A stretch of DNA of 64,000 bases from an uncultured Hyphomicrobiaceae bacterium. Its GTDB lineage: Bacteria > Pseudomonadota > Alphaproteobacteria > Rhizobiales > CAMYJA01. The stretch spans positions 122,478 to 186,477 of the forward strand of contig CAMYJA010000002.1 in the NCBI GenBank assembly GCA_947258705.1, in the 5' to 3' direction. Below, one piece after another: positions 47,570 through 57,312 of the stretch (positions are counted from its first letter, which is position 1; each line of letters starts with the position of its first letter). The notes under the pieces are model-generated. The model was not told the origin of the DNA. It searched no databases and worked only from the letters and a program-made list of their open reading frames with translations. The translations under genes and the position numbers were made by a program.

Positions 47570-49131
47570 TGCATGGCGCCCCCTGCAAGCTGCGAAGCGC
47601 TGGCCCGGGCGCGATCATCCTCGATGAAAGCTACGAAGGCATCCTCCAGACTGTCTGTTTTGGTGTTCGCAAGCAGCGCATCGGGTGTATCGTCGGCCAG
47701 GAGTCGCCCTTCATTCATCAATGCCACACGGTCGCATCGCTCGGCCTCACCGAGGTAATGCGTAGAGACGAAGATGGTCGTATTTCGATCTTCTGAAAGA
47801 GTACGGAACGACTCCCACAATTTTTCCCGCGCCAGCGGATCTACGCCTGATGTCGGCTCATCAAGAATAAGCAGTTCGGGCTGGTGAATTATCGCAACGG
47901 CCAGTGACAGGCGCTGGCGAATGCCAATGGGCAGCTCAGAAGCGAGTTGATCCATATAGCCGGTTAGCTCGAACTCGTCCGCCAGATCCGCAATGCGCGC
48001 GTCCAAACTGTCGCGCGGCAGATCGAATAGCCGACCGTGCAGTAACAGATTCTGTCTGACAGTCAGTTCTGAATAAAGAGAGAATTGTTGCGACATATAA
48101 CCAAGCCGGTGCAGCCAATGTGTGTCGCCCGCCGAGACGACACGACCGTAAATCCTCGCTGTTCCGGCGCTCGGCTGCAGCAATCCGGTCAGCATTTTCA
48201 TGGTCGTCGTCTTGCCGCAACCATTGGGCCCGATGAAGCCATAAATTTCGCCGCGACGGATCTGGAAGTTCACCTGATCAACGGCGGTAAATTTGCCGAA
48301 CCGGCGGGTCAGATCTTTCGCCTCGATAACGATTTCCCTGTTGCCCCGTGGTTTTCTCGATCGCTGTGCGCGCACCGTGCGAGTCCAGCCGCTCGAGAGG
48401 AGGCTCTCATATGCGTCATCCAGAGTCGCAGCATCGGTCTGTTTTTTGATTTCTGCTGGAGCGCCGGTAGCAAAAATACGGCCCGCATCCATCATCACAA
48501 GCCGGTCGAATTCATCGGCCTCGTCCATATAGGCGGTTGCCACTAGAACAGTTGTATTCGTCTCGCGTCGCATAATATCGCGGACCAGCTGCCAGAAATT
48601 ACGCCGCGAAAGAGGATCGACGCCAGTGGTCGGCTCGTCCAGAACCAGTAAAGAGGGTTCGTGAATCAGGATCGTGCACAGACCCAGCTTCTGCTTCATG
48701 CCGCCGGAAAGATTGGCCGCGCGCCGCTCAGAAAACGCGGCCAGATCCGTCGACTGAAGGAGCTCATTCATGCGGATGTCCGTGAGGTCCTTCGAGATCC
48801 CGAAAAGCGATGAGAAAAATCTGATATTTTCTTCGACTGATAATTCCCCATAGAGATTTTGGCCGAGCCCCTGCGGCATGAAGGCGAGTTGTGGGCGCAC
48901 GCTATCACGGTGAGATTTGCTGGCCATATCACCGCCGAGCACTTTGACGGATCCGTCTTGAATCTTGGTCACTCCAGCAATGATAGAAAGCAGCGTCGAC
49001 TTTCCAACACCGTCGGGTCCAACGAAGCCAATCAATCCTCCTTCAGCCAGGTTGAGATCAATGTCGATCAGCGCTTTGATATCGCCATAGCGGTGATTAA
49101 CCCCTTCGATATTGACAAAATTGGAGGTCAT
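47566..49131 (-). CDS. Double-ATPase ABC transporter subunit (YhiH/RbbA N-terminal type)
   Basis: 521 residues with two full nucleotide-binding domains. Domain 1: Walker A GPDGVGKST, signature LSGGMKQKLGLC, Walker B LLVLDEPTTGVDP. Domain 2: Walker A GPNGCGKTT, signature LPIGIRQRLSLA (the usual SGG is replaced by PIG), Walker B LLILDEPTSGVDP. The Walker A loops differ slightly, with Asp in GPDG. In RbbA (YhiH) these two domains are fused to a permease; here the permeases are separate genes. It powers export with the HlyD-type partner. Confidence 0.9.
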   Translation of the reverse strand: MTSNFVNIEGVNHRYGDIKALIDIDLNLAEGGLIGFVGPDGVGKSTLLSIIAGVTKIQDGSVKVLGGDMASKSHRDSVRPQLAFMPQGLGQNLYGELSVEENIRFFSSLFGISKDLTDIRMNELLQSTDLAAFSERRAANLSGGMKQKLGLCTILIHEPSLLVLDEPTTGVDPLSRRNFWQLVRDIMRRETNTTVLVATAYMDEADEFDRLVMMDAGRIFATGAPAEIKKQTDAATLDDAYESLLSSGWTRTVRAQRSRKPRGNREIVIEAKDLTRRFGKFTAVDQVNFQIRRGEIYGFIGPNGCGKTTTMKMLTGLLQPSAGTARIYGRVVSAGDTHWLHRLGYMSQQFSLYSELTVRQNLLLHGRLFDLPRDSLDARIADLADEFELTGYMDQLASELPIGIRQRLSLAVAIIHQPELLILDEPTSGVDPLAREKLWESFRTLSEDRNTTIFVSTHYLGEAERCDRVALMNEGRLLADDTPDALLANTKTDSLEDAFVAFIEDDRARASASQLAGGAMQ

Positions 49132-50096
49132 TGCCGTGGCGCCGATTTTGGCCAGGGGATGTTGCTGTTGGCTCGGATCAAGCCGACACCGGGCATGCCT
49201 GGCTTCAGTAGCTTTTCATCATTGTTGAGGGCCGTAATCCTGATTTGAAAAACGAGGTTCTGTCGCTCTTCACTGGTCTGGACTTGCTTTGGTGTAAACT
49301 CAGCTTCGCTGGAGATATAGGTGATCTTGGCGGGAAACGGCTTGTCCGGATAGGCGTCCGTCCAGATCAGTGCTTCGTCGCCGACATTGACTTTACCCGC
49401 GGCAATCTCGTCCGCGTAAATTGTCATGTAAAGTCGATCAAGGTTGGCCAGCAGTAGGATATTGGCACCGGCCTGGACAATTTCTCCCGGCTCGGCAATC
49501 CTGAACAAAACGCGCCCCGAGATTGGCGACCTGATTTCCGTCTCGGAAACGATTACACCATAAAGGTCAATCTGAGCTTGCGCGGACTCCAATTGAGCCT
49601 CTGATTGCATCTTAACGGCCTGGGCTGCATCCAATGCCGCCGTCGCGGTCCTCATGGCAGTGTTGTCACGATCCAATTGTTGTTGAGATACTATGCCGCG
49701 TTCGGATAGTTTACGCGTCCGCTCAAGTTGACTTCTCGCATAGGCCAGCTCTCTCGTTCGCCGCTCAATGTCGGCCTTTGCGGAATGCACACTGTGAGAC
49801 ACCCTTTGATATTCAGCCCGCGCCTGCGCTAACCTGGCAAGCGCTTCACGATTGTCGAGGCGGACTATAATTTTGCTCTTTTCGACATCGTCTCCATCTT
49901 TTGGTCGAATCTCGACAATTCTTCCCGGGTTTTTCGCAGCGACTTTGACCTCCGTTGCCTCGACCCGGCCATTGCCCATATAAAGGCCGTCGGGTAATTC
50001 TTTTCTATCCGCTGCTTGCCACACATAAAGCGCAGCCAAAATCCCTGCACTTGCTAGGCCAATAATCACAAACGATTTGTTTTCAATTCCGCTCAT
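49128..50096 (-). CDS. HlyD-family membrane fusion protein
   Basis: 322 residues with one N-terminal membrane anchor (SFVIIGLASAGILAALYVW), a biotinyl-lipoyl-like domain (EVKVAAKNPGRIVEIRPKDGDDVEKSKIIVRLD), an alpha-helical hairpin (about 80-165, QARAEYQRVSHSVHSAKADIERR), and the returning beta domain ending SPISGRVLFRIAEPGEIVQAG. It bridges the inner-membrane ABC exporter to an outer-membrane channel of TolC type, not encoded here. First gene of the operon; it overlaps the ATPase gene by 4 bases. YhiI-like. Confidence 0.9.
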   Translation of the reverse strand: MSGIENKSFVIIGLASAGILAALYVWQAADRKELPDGLYMGNGRVEATEVKVAAKNPGRIVEIRPKDGDDVEKSKIIVRLDNREALARLAQARAEYQRVSHSVHSAKADIERRTRELAYARSQLERTRKLSERGIVSQQQLDRDNTAMRTATAALDAAQAVKMQSEAQLESAQAQIDLYGVIVSETEIRSPISGRVLFRIAEPGEIVQAGANILLLANLDRLYMTIYADEIAAGKVNVGDEALIWTDAYPDKPFPAKITYISSEAEFTPKQVQTSEERQNLVFQIRITALNNDEKLLKPGMPGVGLIRANSNIPWPKSAPRQ

Positions 50097-50764
50097 TTAT
50101 TCACCTCACCCATTTGGAGGCAGTGCACATCATTACGCGGTTTGGAGCCTTTCCCTCGCGTGGGGGGGGGCCGTGTTTGGAGTCTTCAAACCGGGGTCCT
50201 GAATGGGCGCAGAGACCCATCTGATAGAAATCTAGAAGCCTCTAAATAAACGCACCCCTTTATCCAGGGCATCATCGGCGAGGAATGCGTTGAATGTATA
50301 GAGAGTAGCTTGTGTTCTGTAAAATTTCTAGGAGAGCTACACCACTTCCCTACGATTCAGTATCTCATCCAGTGACCGTTGCCTTATTTGAATCGGGTCG
50401 AATTGGGTCTTCCATTCGACCGCAACACGGTACTGTCCGTTTATGGCCCCGAGTACCCGTTATCGCACCGATTCCAACACGGTGAGAATGAGGGGCTAAG
50501 CGGAAAGCCGGCGCGTGGATGTCAGCTGCCACGGGGAAAGCTGTCGTTCAGGTTGAGAACGGCTAAGCAATTTTTGACCCGAAGCCGTCGTGGCTGTTCC
50601 ACGTCAGCAATCATGAGACAGCTTCGAATATCATCAATTATGTGGCCCAGTTATAGGGGGGCAGGACAGTGGGGGCTGGCCGAAAACTAAAGCGAGTGTC
50701 CTATTTTGGGCGTTTTAAGACACTCAAATTCTCTTGAATATTGGTTATTGCGCCGTTTTAAACG
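50097..50764. other. Gene-poor gap between the ABC operon and the MscS gene
   Basis: About 670 bases. A plus-strand frame at 50379-50690 has no domain or good start and is not accepted. It holds a G8-type run near 50161 and, at 50694-50725, the dyad GAGTGTC/GACACTC around one copy of an 18-bp repeat. It may contain decayed accessory DNA, but no transposase remnant could be identified. Confidence 0.5.
50698..50715. repeat. 18-bp direct repeat, copy 1
   Basis: GTCCTATTTTGGGCGTTT. An identical copy lies at 52137-52154 on the other side of the MscS gene. This copy is embedded in a dyad (GAGTGTC 50694-50700 with GACACTC 50719-50725). Confidence 0.85.
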
Positions 50765-52009
50765 CTACCGCACGAGCTTACTAAAGTCGTTGCCCGTTGG
50801 GTTTTGATAGATTCCCAACTCAAACTCTGGGGCAGCGGCGAGGATGTGGTCAAATATATCGGCCATAATCGCTTCATACTCCAACCAGTTGGTTACATTG
50901 GTGAAAACGTAAATTTCAATGGGTAGTCCATGATCTGTCGGCTGTAGCTGGCGGACCAATAAAGTCAGGTCCTTGCTGATTTTCGGATGTTTCCGTAAAT
51001 AAGCTTCCGTATAGGCCCGAAACGTCCCAACATTGGTCATGCGGCGGCCATTCACGAGGGTCGTTGTGTCTGCACCGGCCTCCGCATTAAAGGCGGCCAG
51101 CTCCTTTTCTTTCTCCGCAATATAGTCAGCTATAAATTGGATTTTTGAAAAGCGTTTAAGCATGCCCACATCGCAGAATTTTATCGAAGACATGTCGATA
51201 AACACAGATCGCTTGATCCTTCGACCACCGGTTTCTTGCATCCCGCGCCAATTTTTAAAACTATCATTGATCAGGGATTGTGTAGGTATGGTGGTAATCG
51301 TTTTATCGAAATTACGCAGTTTGACGGTGGTCAGAGCAATTTCAATAATATCCCCATCGACGCCATAACTCGGCATTTCAATCCAATCCCCAACCGCGAC
51401 CATTTTATTAGCCGAGAGTTGAATGCCCGCGACAAAGCCAAGGATCGGGTCTTTGAATACCAACATCAACACAGCTGTTAGCGCCCCGAAACCGGCAAAG
51501 AATATCGTCGGCGACTCGCCCATAATTAAAGACAAGACGGCGACGAACCCCAGAAAATAGAGGATCAATTTCGCTACTTGTACAAAGCTCTTAATCGGGA
51601 AGGTTCTGGAAATTTTGTAAGTGCGATAAATTTCTTCCCCCGCATTCATCAAGCCATCAATAAACAACACACAGATGATGGTCAGATAGACCAGAGAAAA
51701 CGTTGTGATGCCGTCTATAACCGCAGGAAAGCCGTCAAGAAATTGCGGGCCAAGGGCATATATAACCAAGGCTGGGGCAAGGTGAGATAATCGGCTAAAG
51801 ACTTTACGCCGAGCCAGAATGTCATCGCGTGATGTCGCGGTTTTGGCGATGAGTTTACGAATGACCCCAACAATCAAATGTTTAGTGATGATGTTCGCTA
51901 AGATAGCAAGTGCCGCCAGGCAGAAAACGGCCAAAGCTATTGCTAGATACGGGGCGACGCCTGCGAGGAATGGGAATTTTTCAAGCAAGTCAGTGAAATA
52001 TGAGATCAT
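50765..52009 (-). CDS. Mechanosensitive channel, MscS family (YbdG-like)
   Basis: 414 residues. Several N-terminal helices (PYLAIALAVFCLAALAILANI, FSLVYLTIICVLFIDGL, VAKLILYFLGFVAVLSLIM), then the MscS pore and beta domain: FAGFGALTAVLMLVFKDPILGFVAGIQLSANKMVAVGDWIEM (in parts), VDGDIIEIALTTVKLRNFDKTITTIPTQSLINDSFKNW. The C-terminal soluble extension matches YbdG-type large MscS proteins. It should gate on hypo-osmotic shock or membrane tension. Base composition reads AT-richer than the neighbouring core genes. It is flanked by an 18-bp direct repeat, which suggests acquisition or duplication. Confidence 0.9.
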   Translation of the reverse strand: MISYFTDLLEKFPFLAGVAPYLAIALAVFCLAALAILANIITKHLIVGVIRKLIAKTATSRDDILARRKVFSRLSHLAPALVIYALGPQFLDGFPAVIDGITTFSLVYLTIICVLFIDGLMNAGEEIYRTYKISRTFPIKSFVQVAKLILYFLGFVAVLSLIMGESPTIFFAGFGALTAVLMLVFKDPILGFVAGIQLSANKMVAVGDWIEMPSYGVDGDIIEIALTTVKLRNFDKTITTIPTQSLINDSFKNWRGMQETGGRRIKRSVFIDMSSIKFCDVGMLKRFSKIQFIADYIAEKEKELAAFNAEAGADTTTLVNGRRMTNVGTFRAYTEAYLRKHPKISKDLTLLVRQLQPTDHGLPIEIYVFTNVTNWLEYEAIMADIFDHILAAAPEFELGIYQNPTGNDFSKLVR

Positions 52010-52485
52010 GGGAGAACTTTGTATCAGAGATAATCAGTTTGGCAGGGGAGTGACTTTAAGCCGCTCACCTTAACCTGTATTGTTCCTCTGTCTGCATTAT
52101 TCGCGATTTGGACGGATGACCTTGCTTTTTCTGAGCGTCCTATTTTGGGCGTTTAAAGCCATATGTTTCGCTAATCCACCCCATCGATAAATGTCTCAAC
52201 AAACGTTTTAATCTTGCCAATGATGCGTTCAGAGATTGTGCCGCGTTCTTTTAGTCCAGGACGGTCGCACGTAATGCCAATTACATCGTCATGTAAAGCC
52301 CCATTCCTATGTGCCATTTCTTGATAGAGTTTCAGGCACCGGCGGACGCATGTTAAGCGCCTGATGAGGTTGTTACTCAGGAACTGCAAAGGTCTGCTGT
52401 TGGCCCGAAGCCGACGTTACAGGGCAAATCGTCAAATGGTGAGTACGGCTATATAAGCAGACCGATCCCGGCGCGGCAGCGCGAG
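52010..52485. other. Gap between the MscS gene and hemW
   Basis: About 475 bases. A minus-strand frame (52171-52389, possible ATG 52317) is short with no recognised family and is not accepted as a gene. It holds copy 2 of the 18-bp repeat and an 8-bp dyad GGTCTGCT (52391-52398) / AGCAGACC (52456-52463) around a TTGGCCCGAAGCCGACGTT sequence that looks like a known type of intergenic repeat. Confidence 0.5.
52137..52154. repeat. 18-bp direct repeat, copy 2
   Basis: GTCCTATTTTGGGCGTTT, identical and in the same orientation as 50698-50715; the two copies enclose the MscS-family gene and its flanks (about 1.44 kb). Confidence 0.85.
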
Positions 52486-53736
52486 CTAGCTTTCGGCCCG
52501 CAGGCTCTCCGACACGCGCAGCACAAGCTCGTTCAAAATCACGCGGCCTTTTTTTGTGGCGCGGAGGTGTCCGGCGTCGGCGTCGAGTTCAATGAGGTTT
52601 TGATCGATGAGACCTTTGAGTCGGCCCCGGTCGATTGTATATCCGGTCAATGCGTCCAACCGCCTCAAATTGACGCCGGACCTCAAGCGCAGGCCCATCA
52701 GGAGCATCTCGTCGGCCTGTTGGCGCTGCGTGACAATTTCTTCCTCACTGATGCCATGACCGCGGCTTTCGACGCGTTCGAGCCAGTTTTCAGGATTTCG
52801 TTCGATGGACGTGGCATGTCGGCCCCCTGCCATGCCGAGGCGGCCGTGGGCGCCGGGACCGATGCCGGCATAGTCGCCATAGTTCCAGTAAATCAAATTA
52901 TGGCGGCATTCCTCACCGGGCCGTGCGTGGTTCGAAATCTCATAGGCCGGAAGCCCCGCGTCCTCGCACAGGTCTTGCGTGACGCGGTAAAATTCACCGG
53001 CCAGTGCCGGCTCTGGAATCTTCAATTTTCCGGCGCGGTGCAGCGCCCAGAACGGCGTCTCCGGTTCGATGGTCAACTGATAGAGGGAGAGATGACCGGC
53101 CATCTGCTCCAGCGCTTTTGATAATTCCTCTTCCCAGGCTTTGGGCGTCTGCCCGGGCCGGGCGTAGATGAGATCGAATGACACGCGGCCGAAATGGCTT
53201 TTCGCGATGTCGAGCGCGGTCATGGCCTCGCGCACATTGTGAAGCCGGCCAAGCGCTTGCAGATCCGCATCATCGAGCGCCTGCACACCCAGCGACACCC
53301 GGTTGACGCCCGCCGACGCATAGGCTTTGAACCGGCCGGCCTCGACGCTCGACGGGTTTGCTTCAAGCGTGATTTCAACGTCTTCGTGAACGCGCCATTG
53401 GGAGGATATGGCGTCGATGATCGCAGCGACGGTTTCGGGCGCCATGAGGGAGGGCGTTCCACCTCCGAAGAAGATCGAGCGGACTTCTTCTCCCGGGCGC
53501 GCGTCCATGGCGCGAGAAAAATATCCCGTCTCGCAGAGATATGCTTTGAGGAAACGCGGCTCGTCTATACCCGACTGCCTGACATGGCTGTTGAAATCGC
53601 AATAGGGGCATTTGGATGCGCAGAACGGCCAATGGATATAGATGCCCAGCCCCGGGCCCGGGCCAGGGCCCGAGCCTGTGCTTGGGGCCGGGCCTTGTTC
53701 ATCGATATCCAGTTCAGGCGTTACCGTTGTTTTCAA
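52486..53736 (-). CDS. hemW: HemW-type radical SAM heme chaperone
   Basis: 416 residues. The radical SAM cluster motif is CASKCPYC (Cys39, 43, 46), preceded by IYIHWPF. Other HemW marks are [42 protein letters not shown], and the C-terminal HemN domain with [11 protein letters not shown]. It lacks the extra Cys of true HemN, so heme delivery is more likely than coproporphyrinogen oxidation. The N-terminus has a GPGPGPG run from a GGGCCC-type microsatellite. Its start overlaps the end of rdgB by about 23 bases. Confidence 0.93.
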   Translation of the reverse strand: MKTTVTPELDIDEQGPAPSTGSGPGPGPGLGIYIHWPFCASKCPYCDFNSHVRQSGIDEPRFLKAYLCETGYFSRAMDARPGEEVRSIFFGGGTPSLMAPETVAAIIDAISSQWRVHEDVEITLEANPSSVEAGRFKAYASAGVNRVSLGVQALDDADLQALGRLHNVREAMTALDIAKSHFGRVSFDLIYARPGQTPKAWEEELSKALEQMAGHLSLYQLTIEPETPFWALHRAGKLKIPEPALAGEFYRVTQDLCEDAGLPAYEISNHARPGEECRHNLIYWNYGDYAGIGPGAHGRLGMAGGRHATSIERNPENWLERVESRGHGISEEEIVTQRQQADEMLLMGLRLRSGVNLRRLDALTGYTIDRGRLKGLIDQNLIELDADAGHLRATKKGRVILNELVLRVSESLRAES

Positions 53737-54418
53737 AACACGACTCTACGAAGAGTTTAAAAGCGGCGGCGCGATGGGACATATCGTGTTTCGCCTGTGG
53801 CTCCATCTCGGCGAAGGTCAGATCATGCCCGTCAGGCGTAAAGATCGGATCATAGCCAAATCCACGGTCGCCCCTTGGCGGCCAGTTGATATGCCCGAAC
53901 ACCCTGCCCTCGAATATTCTATGGTCACTCATGCCGCGCTCCCCGCCCGGCAAGGCCAGACAAAGCGCGCAGATGAAATTTGCGCGGCGCTCGGCGGGAC
54001 TTGCCGCGCCCTTCTCCTCAAGTGCCTCGTGCACCCTGGTCATAGCGAGGTCAAAGTCCTTTTCCTCGCCGCCCCAGCGCGCGGAAAAAATGCCCGGTTC
54101 GCCGCCCAGGGCCTCGACTTCCAGACCTGAATCGTCCGCCAAGGCAGCGATGCCGGCCTCATTGGCCGCGCTTTCCGCCTTGATGAGGGCATTGGCGGCG
54201 AATGTCGTACCTGTTTCTTCAGGTTCCGGCAGATCGAGTTCGGCAGCCGAAACCGTTTCAATGCCGAAGGGTTCGAGGAGATCGCGGATTTCGCGGACCT
54301 TGCCCTCATTGTGGCTGGCAACCACAAGCCGGTCACCGGTTTTCAACAGCGGTTCAGATCCCTTTCCAGGCTGTCGCCCGGCCCCCTTCCCCGACTGTTG
54401 CCCGGTGACGTCGCTCAT
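53714..54418 (-). CDS. rdgB: dITP/XTP pyrophosphatase (RdgB/HAM1)
   Basis: Removes non-canonical purine nucleotides by hydrolysing dITP, ITP and XTP. About 234 residues from the ATG at 54418, which overlaps the rph stop as ATGA; an N-terminal extension of about 25 residues is low-complexity. Signatures are [54 protein letters not shown] and the C-terminal GFGYDPIF and SHRAAAF. It sits between rph and hemW, a conserved order in alphaproteobacteria. Confidence 0.95.
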   Translation of the reverse strand: MSDVTGQQSGKGAGRQPGKGSEPLLKTGDRLVVASHNEGKVREIRDLLEPFGIETVSAAELDLPEPEETGTTFAANALIKAESAANEAGIAALADDSGLEVEALGGEPGIFSARWGGEEKDFDLAMTRVHEALEEKGAASPAERRANFICALCLALPGGERGMSDHRIFEGRVFGHINWPPRGDRGFGYDPIFTPDGHDLTFAEMEPQAKHDMSHRAAAFKLFVESCFENNGNA

Positions 54419-55128
54419 GAGATCGTCAGTTTTTGCAGGTCGACCAGCTCGGCAATACCCTTTTTTGCCAGGCGCATAAGCTCGTCGAACTTTTCCTGTG
54501 AGAACGGATCGCCTTCCGCCGTACCCTGAACCTCGACAATACCACCCTGACCCGTCATGACGAAATTTGCGTCGGCCTCGGCTTCCGAGTCTTCGGCGTA
54601 ATCGAGATCGAGAACCGGTTCTCCCGTATATATGCCGCATGAAATGCCGGCCACCTGGTCCTTCAATATCTCGCCATTGATCATGTCCCGTGCCCGCATC
54701 CATGCAACGCAATCATGAAGGGCCACCCAGGCGCCGGTAATCGAAGCCGTTCGTGTTCCTCCGTCGGCCTGGATAACATCGCAATCCACGGAAATCTGCC
54801 GCTCACCCAGCGCTTCAAGATCAACCACCGCACGCAGGGAACGTCCGATCAGACGCTGAATTTCCTGGGTGCGGCCAGACTGCTTCCCGGCCGTCGCCTC
54901 GCGTCTCATGCGCTCGCCGGTTGATCGCGGCAGCATGCCATATTCCGCAGTCACCCAGCCACGGCCCTGCCCCCGGAGCCATGGCGGCGTACGCTCGACC
55001 AGGCTGGCCGTGCAATAGACATGGGTTGCGCCGCATTTGATCAGGCACGATCCTTCGGCATGCGGCGAGATCGCGCGCTCTATGCTCACGGGCCTCAACT
55101 CGTCCGGACTGCGTTTCGATGGCCGCAT
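54415..55128 (-). CDS. rph: Ribonuclease PH
   Basis: Phosphorolytic 3' exonuclease that trims tRNA precursors. 237 residues. Signatures are RPDELRPV-type start ([15 protein letters not shown]), [72 protein letters not shown] and the late [11 protein letters not shown]. Normal length, no missing motif. It is divergent from hrcA across a 171-base promoter region, the standard arrangement in the class. Confidence 0.96.
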   Translation of the reverse strand: MRPSKRSPDELRPVSIERAISPHAEGSCLIKCGATHVYCTASLVERTPPWLRGQGRGWVTAEYGMLPRSTGERMRREATAGKQSGRTQEIQRLIGRSLRAVVDLEALGERQISVDCDVIQADGGTRTASITGAWVALHDCVAWMRARDMINGEILKDQVAGISCGIYTGEPVLDLDYAEDSEAEADANFVMTGQGGIVEVQGTAEGDPFSQEKFDELMRLAKKGIAELVDLQKLTIS

Positions 55129-55299
55129 AAATTACATCCCCTTGTTTGAATTATCAGATGGCGAGGCATATCTCATGAATTCATCCTGCACAAGACAGGT
55201 TCACGAAACAGGCGGCTTTGGATAGAATTGACGATCGAAGCCCCGCACCATATGTTCGAGCAAATCATGAAATCGACCTCTCGATCAAAGCAGTAGAGA

Positions 55300-56352
55300 A
55301 TGAGTGACGCTAGAAAAGACCTTGATGAACGGTCACGGGCGATTTTTCAGAAAATCGTAGAGACATATCTATCAACCGGTGAACCGGTGGGATCGCGCAA
55401 TCTTAGCCAGCAATTGCCGATGACGCTTTCGCCTGCATCCGTCAGGAACATCATGTCGGATCTGGAAGCGCTCGACCTGATCTATTCACCGCATACTTCC
55501 GCCGGCCGGTTGCCGACGGAATCGGGGCTGCGGCTGTTTGTCGACGCTCTCCTCGAGGTGGGCGACATATCGCCCGAAGAACGCGGCCAGATCGAGGCGC
55601 AAATTCACGCTCAAGCCGAGGGCAAGTCGATCGAAGACATGCTTTCGGAAGCGGGCGAGATGATTTCCGGGCTGTCCCATTGCGCGGGCGTCGTGCTCAC
55701 GGAAAAGCAGTCCATGTATCTCAAGCAGATCGAGTTCATCCAGCTCGAGCCCGGCAAGGCTCTTGCCGTGATGGTCGGCTCGGACGGGAATGTGGAAAAT
55801 CGAATTCTCGACCTTCCCAAGGGTACCCCGCAATCGGTATTGACGGAAGCTTCGAATTATCTCAATTCCATGATCGATGGCCTGACCATTGTCGAGGCCA
55901 GGGAGAAGATTACCGAGGATTTGAAACAACGACGCGCCGAACTGGACGGGCTGGCCGCGAAAGTGATCGAAGCCGGGCTTGCGACCTGGTCGGGGGGCAG
56001 CGATGAGCAAAAGAATCTCATTGTCCGGGGCCGCTCGAACCTGCTGAAGGATGTATCGGTCGAATCCGACCTCGATCTCATCCGCACTCTTTTTGACGAT
56101 CTCGAGGCCAAGCGCGAACTTGTGCAACTGCTCGGGCTTGCCGATGACGCATCCGGCGTGCGCATATTCATTGGCTCGGAAAGCCAGCTTTTTTCATTGT
56201 CTGGATCGTCGCTCGTCGTTTCGCCTTTTCAGGACGCCGACAAAAAAGTCGTCGGCATGCTGGGCGTCATCGGCCCCACGCGTCTTGACTACGCACGGAT
56301 CATTCCAATGGTTGATTATACGGCTAAACTTGTCGGACGAATTCTTTCTTGA
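55300..56352 (+). CDS. hrcA: Heat-inducible transcription repressor HrcA
   Basis: 350 residues. N-terminal winged helix (ERSRAIFQKIVETYLSTGEPVGSRNLS, SPASVRNIMSDLEALDLIYSPHTSAGRLPTE), then the effector-type domain with LDLIRTLFDDLEAK and IFIGSESQLFSLSGSSLVVSPF, ending in GVIGPTRLDYARIIPMVDYTAKLV. HrcA binds CIRCE dyads upstream of groESL/dnaK-type operons and depends on GroEL for folding. No CIRCE sequence (TTAGCACTC/GAGTGCTAA) was seen in front of hrcA or grpE, so its targets lie elsewhere. It is followed 96 bases later by grpE. Confidence 0.96.
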   Translation: MSDARKDLDERSRAIFQKIVETYLSTGEPVGSRNLSQQLPMTLSPASVRNIMSDLEALDLIYSPHTSAGRLPTESGLRLFVDALLEVGDISPEERGQIEAQIHAQAEGKSIEDMLSEAGEMISGLSHCAGVVLTEKQSMYLKQIEFIQLEPGKALAVMVGSDGNVENRILDLPKGTPQSVLTEASNYLNSMIDGLTIVEAREKITEDLKQRRAELDGLAAKVIEAGLATWSGGSDEQKNLIVRGRSNLLKDVSVESDLDLIRTLFDDLEAKRELVQLLGLADDASGVRIFIGSESQLFSLSGSSLVVSPFQDADKKVVGMLGVIGPTRLDYARIIPMVDYTAKLVGRILS

Positions 56353-56448
56353 TTTTTTTGCCTTTCGACCTGATATGTCGGTGGAAAACAGACTGTTTGC
56401 CGCCTTTCGATTTTACAGTCTGATATGAAATGAAAGAGGTCTTGAATC

Positions 56449-57276
56449 TTGACGAACAATGGAAACAACCGGCCCGAAGCTCCACAGCCCGAAACAGCCG
56501 GTTCTGATGCTCCCGAGAACGGTGCTCAGACCGCTGATGCGGATTTGAGCCAGGTGGAAATGACCCCGAGCGAAGCGTCCGCAGCCCCCTTGACGGAAGA
56601 AGTTACGGATTTGTCGCCGGAGGCCCGGATAGAGGCGCTCAAGGCGGAACTCGCCGAGGCCAAGGACCTTTATCTTCGTTCTCATGCCGAGATGGAGAAC
56701 CTTCGCAAGCGCACGGAGCGGGAACTGGCCAACAAGTCCAAATTCGCCGTGCAGAAATTTGCCGAAAATATCCTGAGTGTCGCCGATAATATTCAACGCG
56801 CCATTCAGTCCGTCTCCGATGAGGAACTGCGTGACAACCAGTCCCTGAAAAACCTGCTCGGCGGCATTACGCTGACGGAACGCGAGCTCATCAACGCGCT
56901 TGAAAAACACGACATCAGGCCCTTTGAGGCGGAAGGTGCGCAACTCGATCCCAATATCCATCTCGCCATGTTTGAAATTGATAATCCCGACGTGCCCGCC
57001 GGAACGATTTTGCAGGTGGTGCAGGCGGGTTACATGATCGGAGACCGCCTGTTGCGTCCGGCGCATGTCGGCGTCGCCAGGGGCGGTCCCAAACCTGGTG
57101 TTGCGCCGGAGAGCGCGGAAGAACCTGGTGACTTGCCGGCCTCGGCGGCCGCCAATGACGATCATTCATCGGGATCCGTGCCCGTCGACGATATGCAGAG
57201 CCCGGTTGCCGACGACGCAACCGCTCCCGGGGGCGAGGATATCACCCCTGACGGCGATCCCACCCAAAACAGCTAG
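56449..57276 (+). CDS. grpE: GrpE nucleotide-exchange factor
   Basis: Releases ADP from DnaK. 275 residues. An acidic, disordered N-terminus, then the long coiled coil (EARIEALKAELAEAKDLYLRSHAEMENLRKRTERELANKSKFA in parts) and the beta domain ending FEIDNPDVPAGTILQVVQAGYMIGDRLLRPAHVGVA (in parts). An unusual acidic C-terminal tail of about 65 residues follows. The frame opens with TTG at 56449 with AAAGAGG 9 bases upstream and no in-frame ATG before the conserved region, so TTG initiation is likely. Confidence 0.93.
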   Translation: MTNNGNNRPEAPQPETAGSDAPENGAQTADADLSQVEMTPSEASAAPLTEEVTDLSPEARIEALKAELAEAKDLYLRSHAEMENLRKRTERELANKSKFAVQKFAENILSVADNIQRAIQSVSDEELRDNQSLKNLLGGITLTERELINALEKHDIRPFEAEGAQLDPNIHLAMFEIDNPDVPAGTILQVVQAGYMIGDRLLRPAHVGVARGGPKPGVAPESAEEPGDLPASAAANDDHSSGSVPVDDMQSPVADDATAPGGEDITPDGDPTQNS

Positions 57277-57312
57277 AGCTGTTATGGCCCCGAGTTTATG
57301 AGAGGAGTTTCG

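Noticed and set aside
50379-50690. 103-residue plus-strand frame in the exporter-MscS gap
   Set aside because: No domain, poor start context and irregular composition; more likely non-coding.
52171-52389. 72-residue minus-strand frame between MscS and hemW
   Set aside because: Begins with TTG, no ribosome site and no recognised family; kept only as a note in the intergenic entry.
55129-55299. CIRCE element upstream of hrcA
   Set aside because: No TTAGCACTC...GAGTGCTAA dyad could be found there or upstream of grpE.
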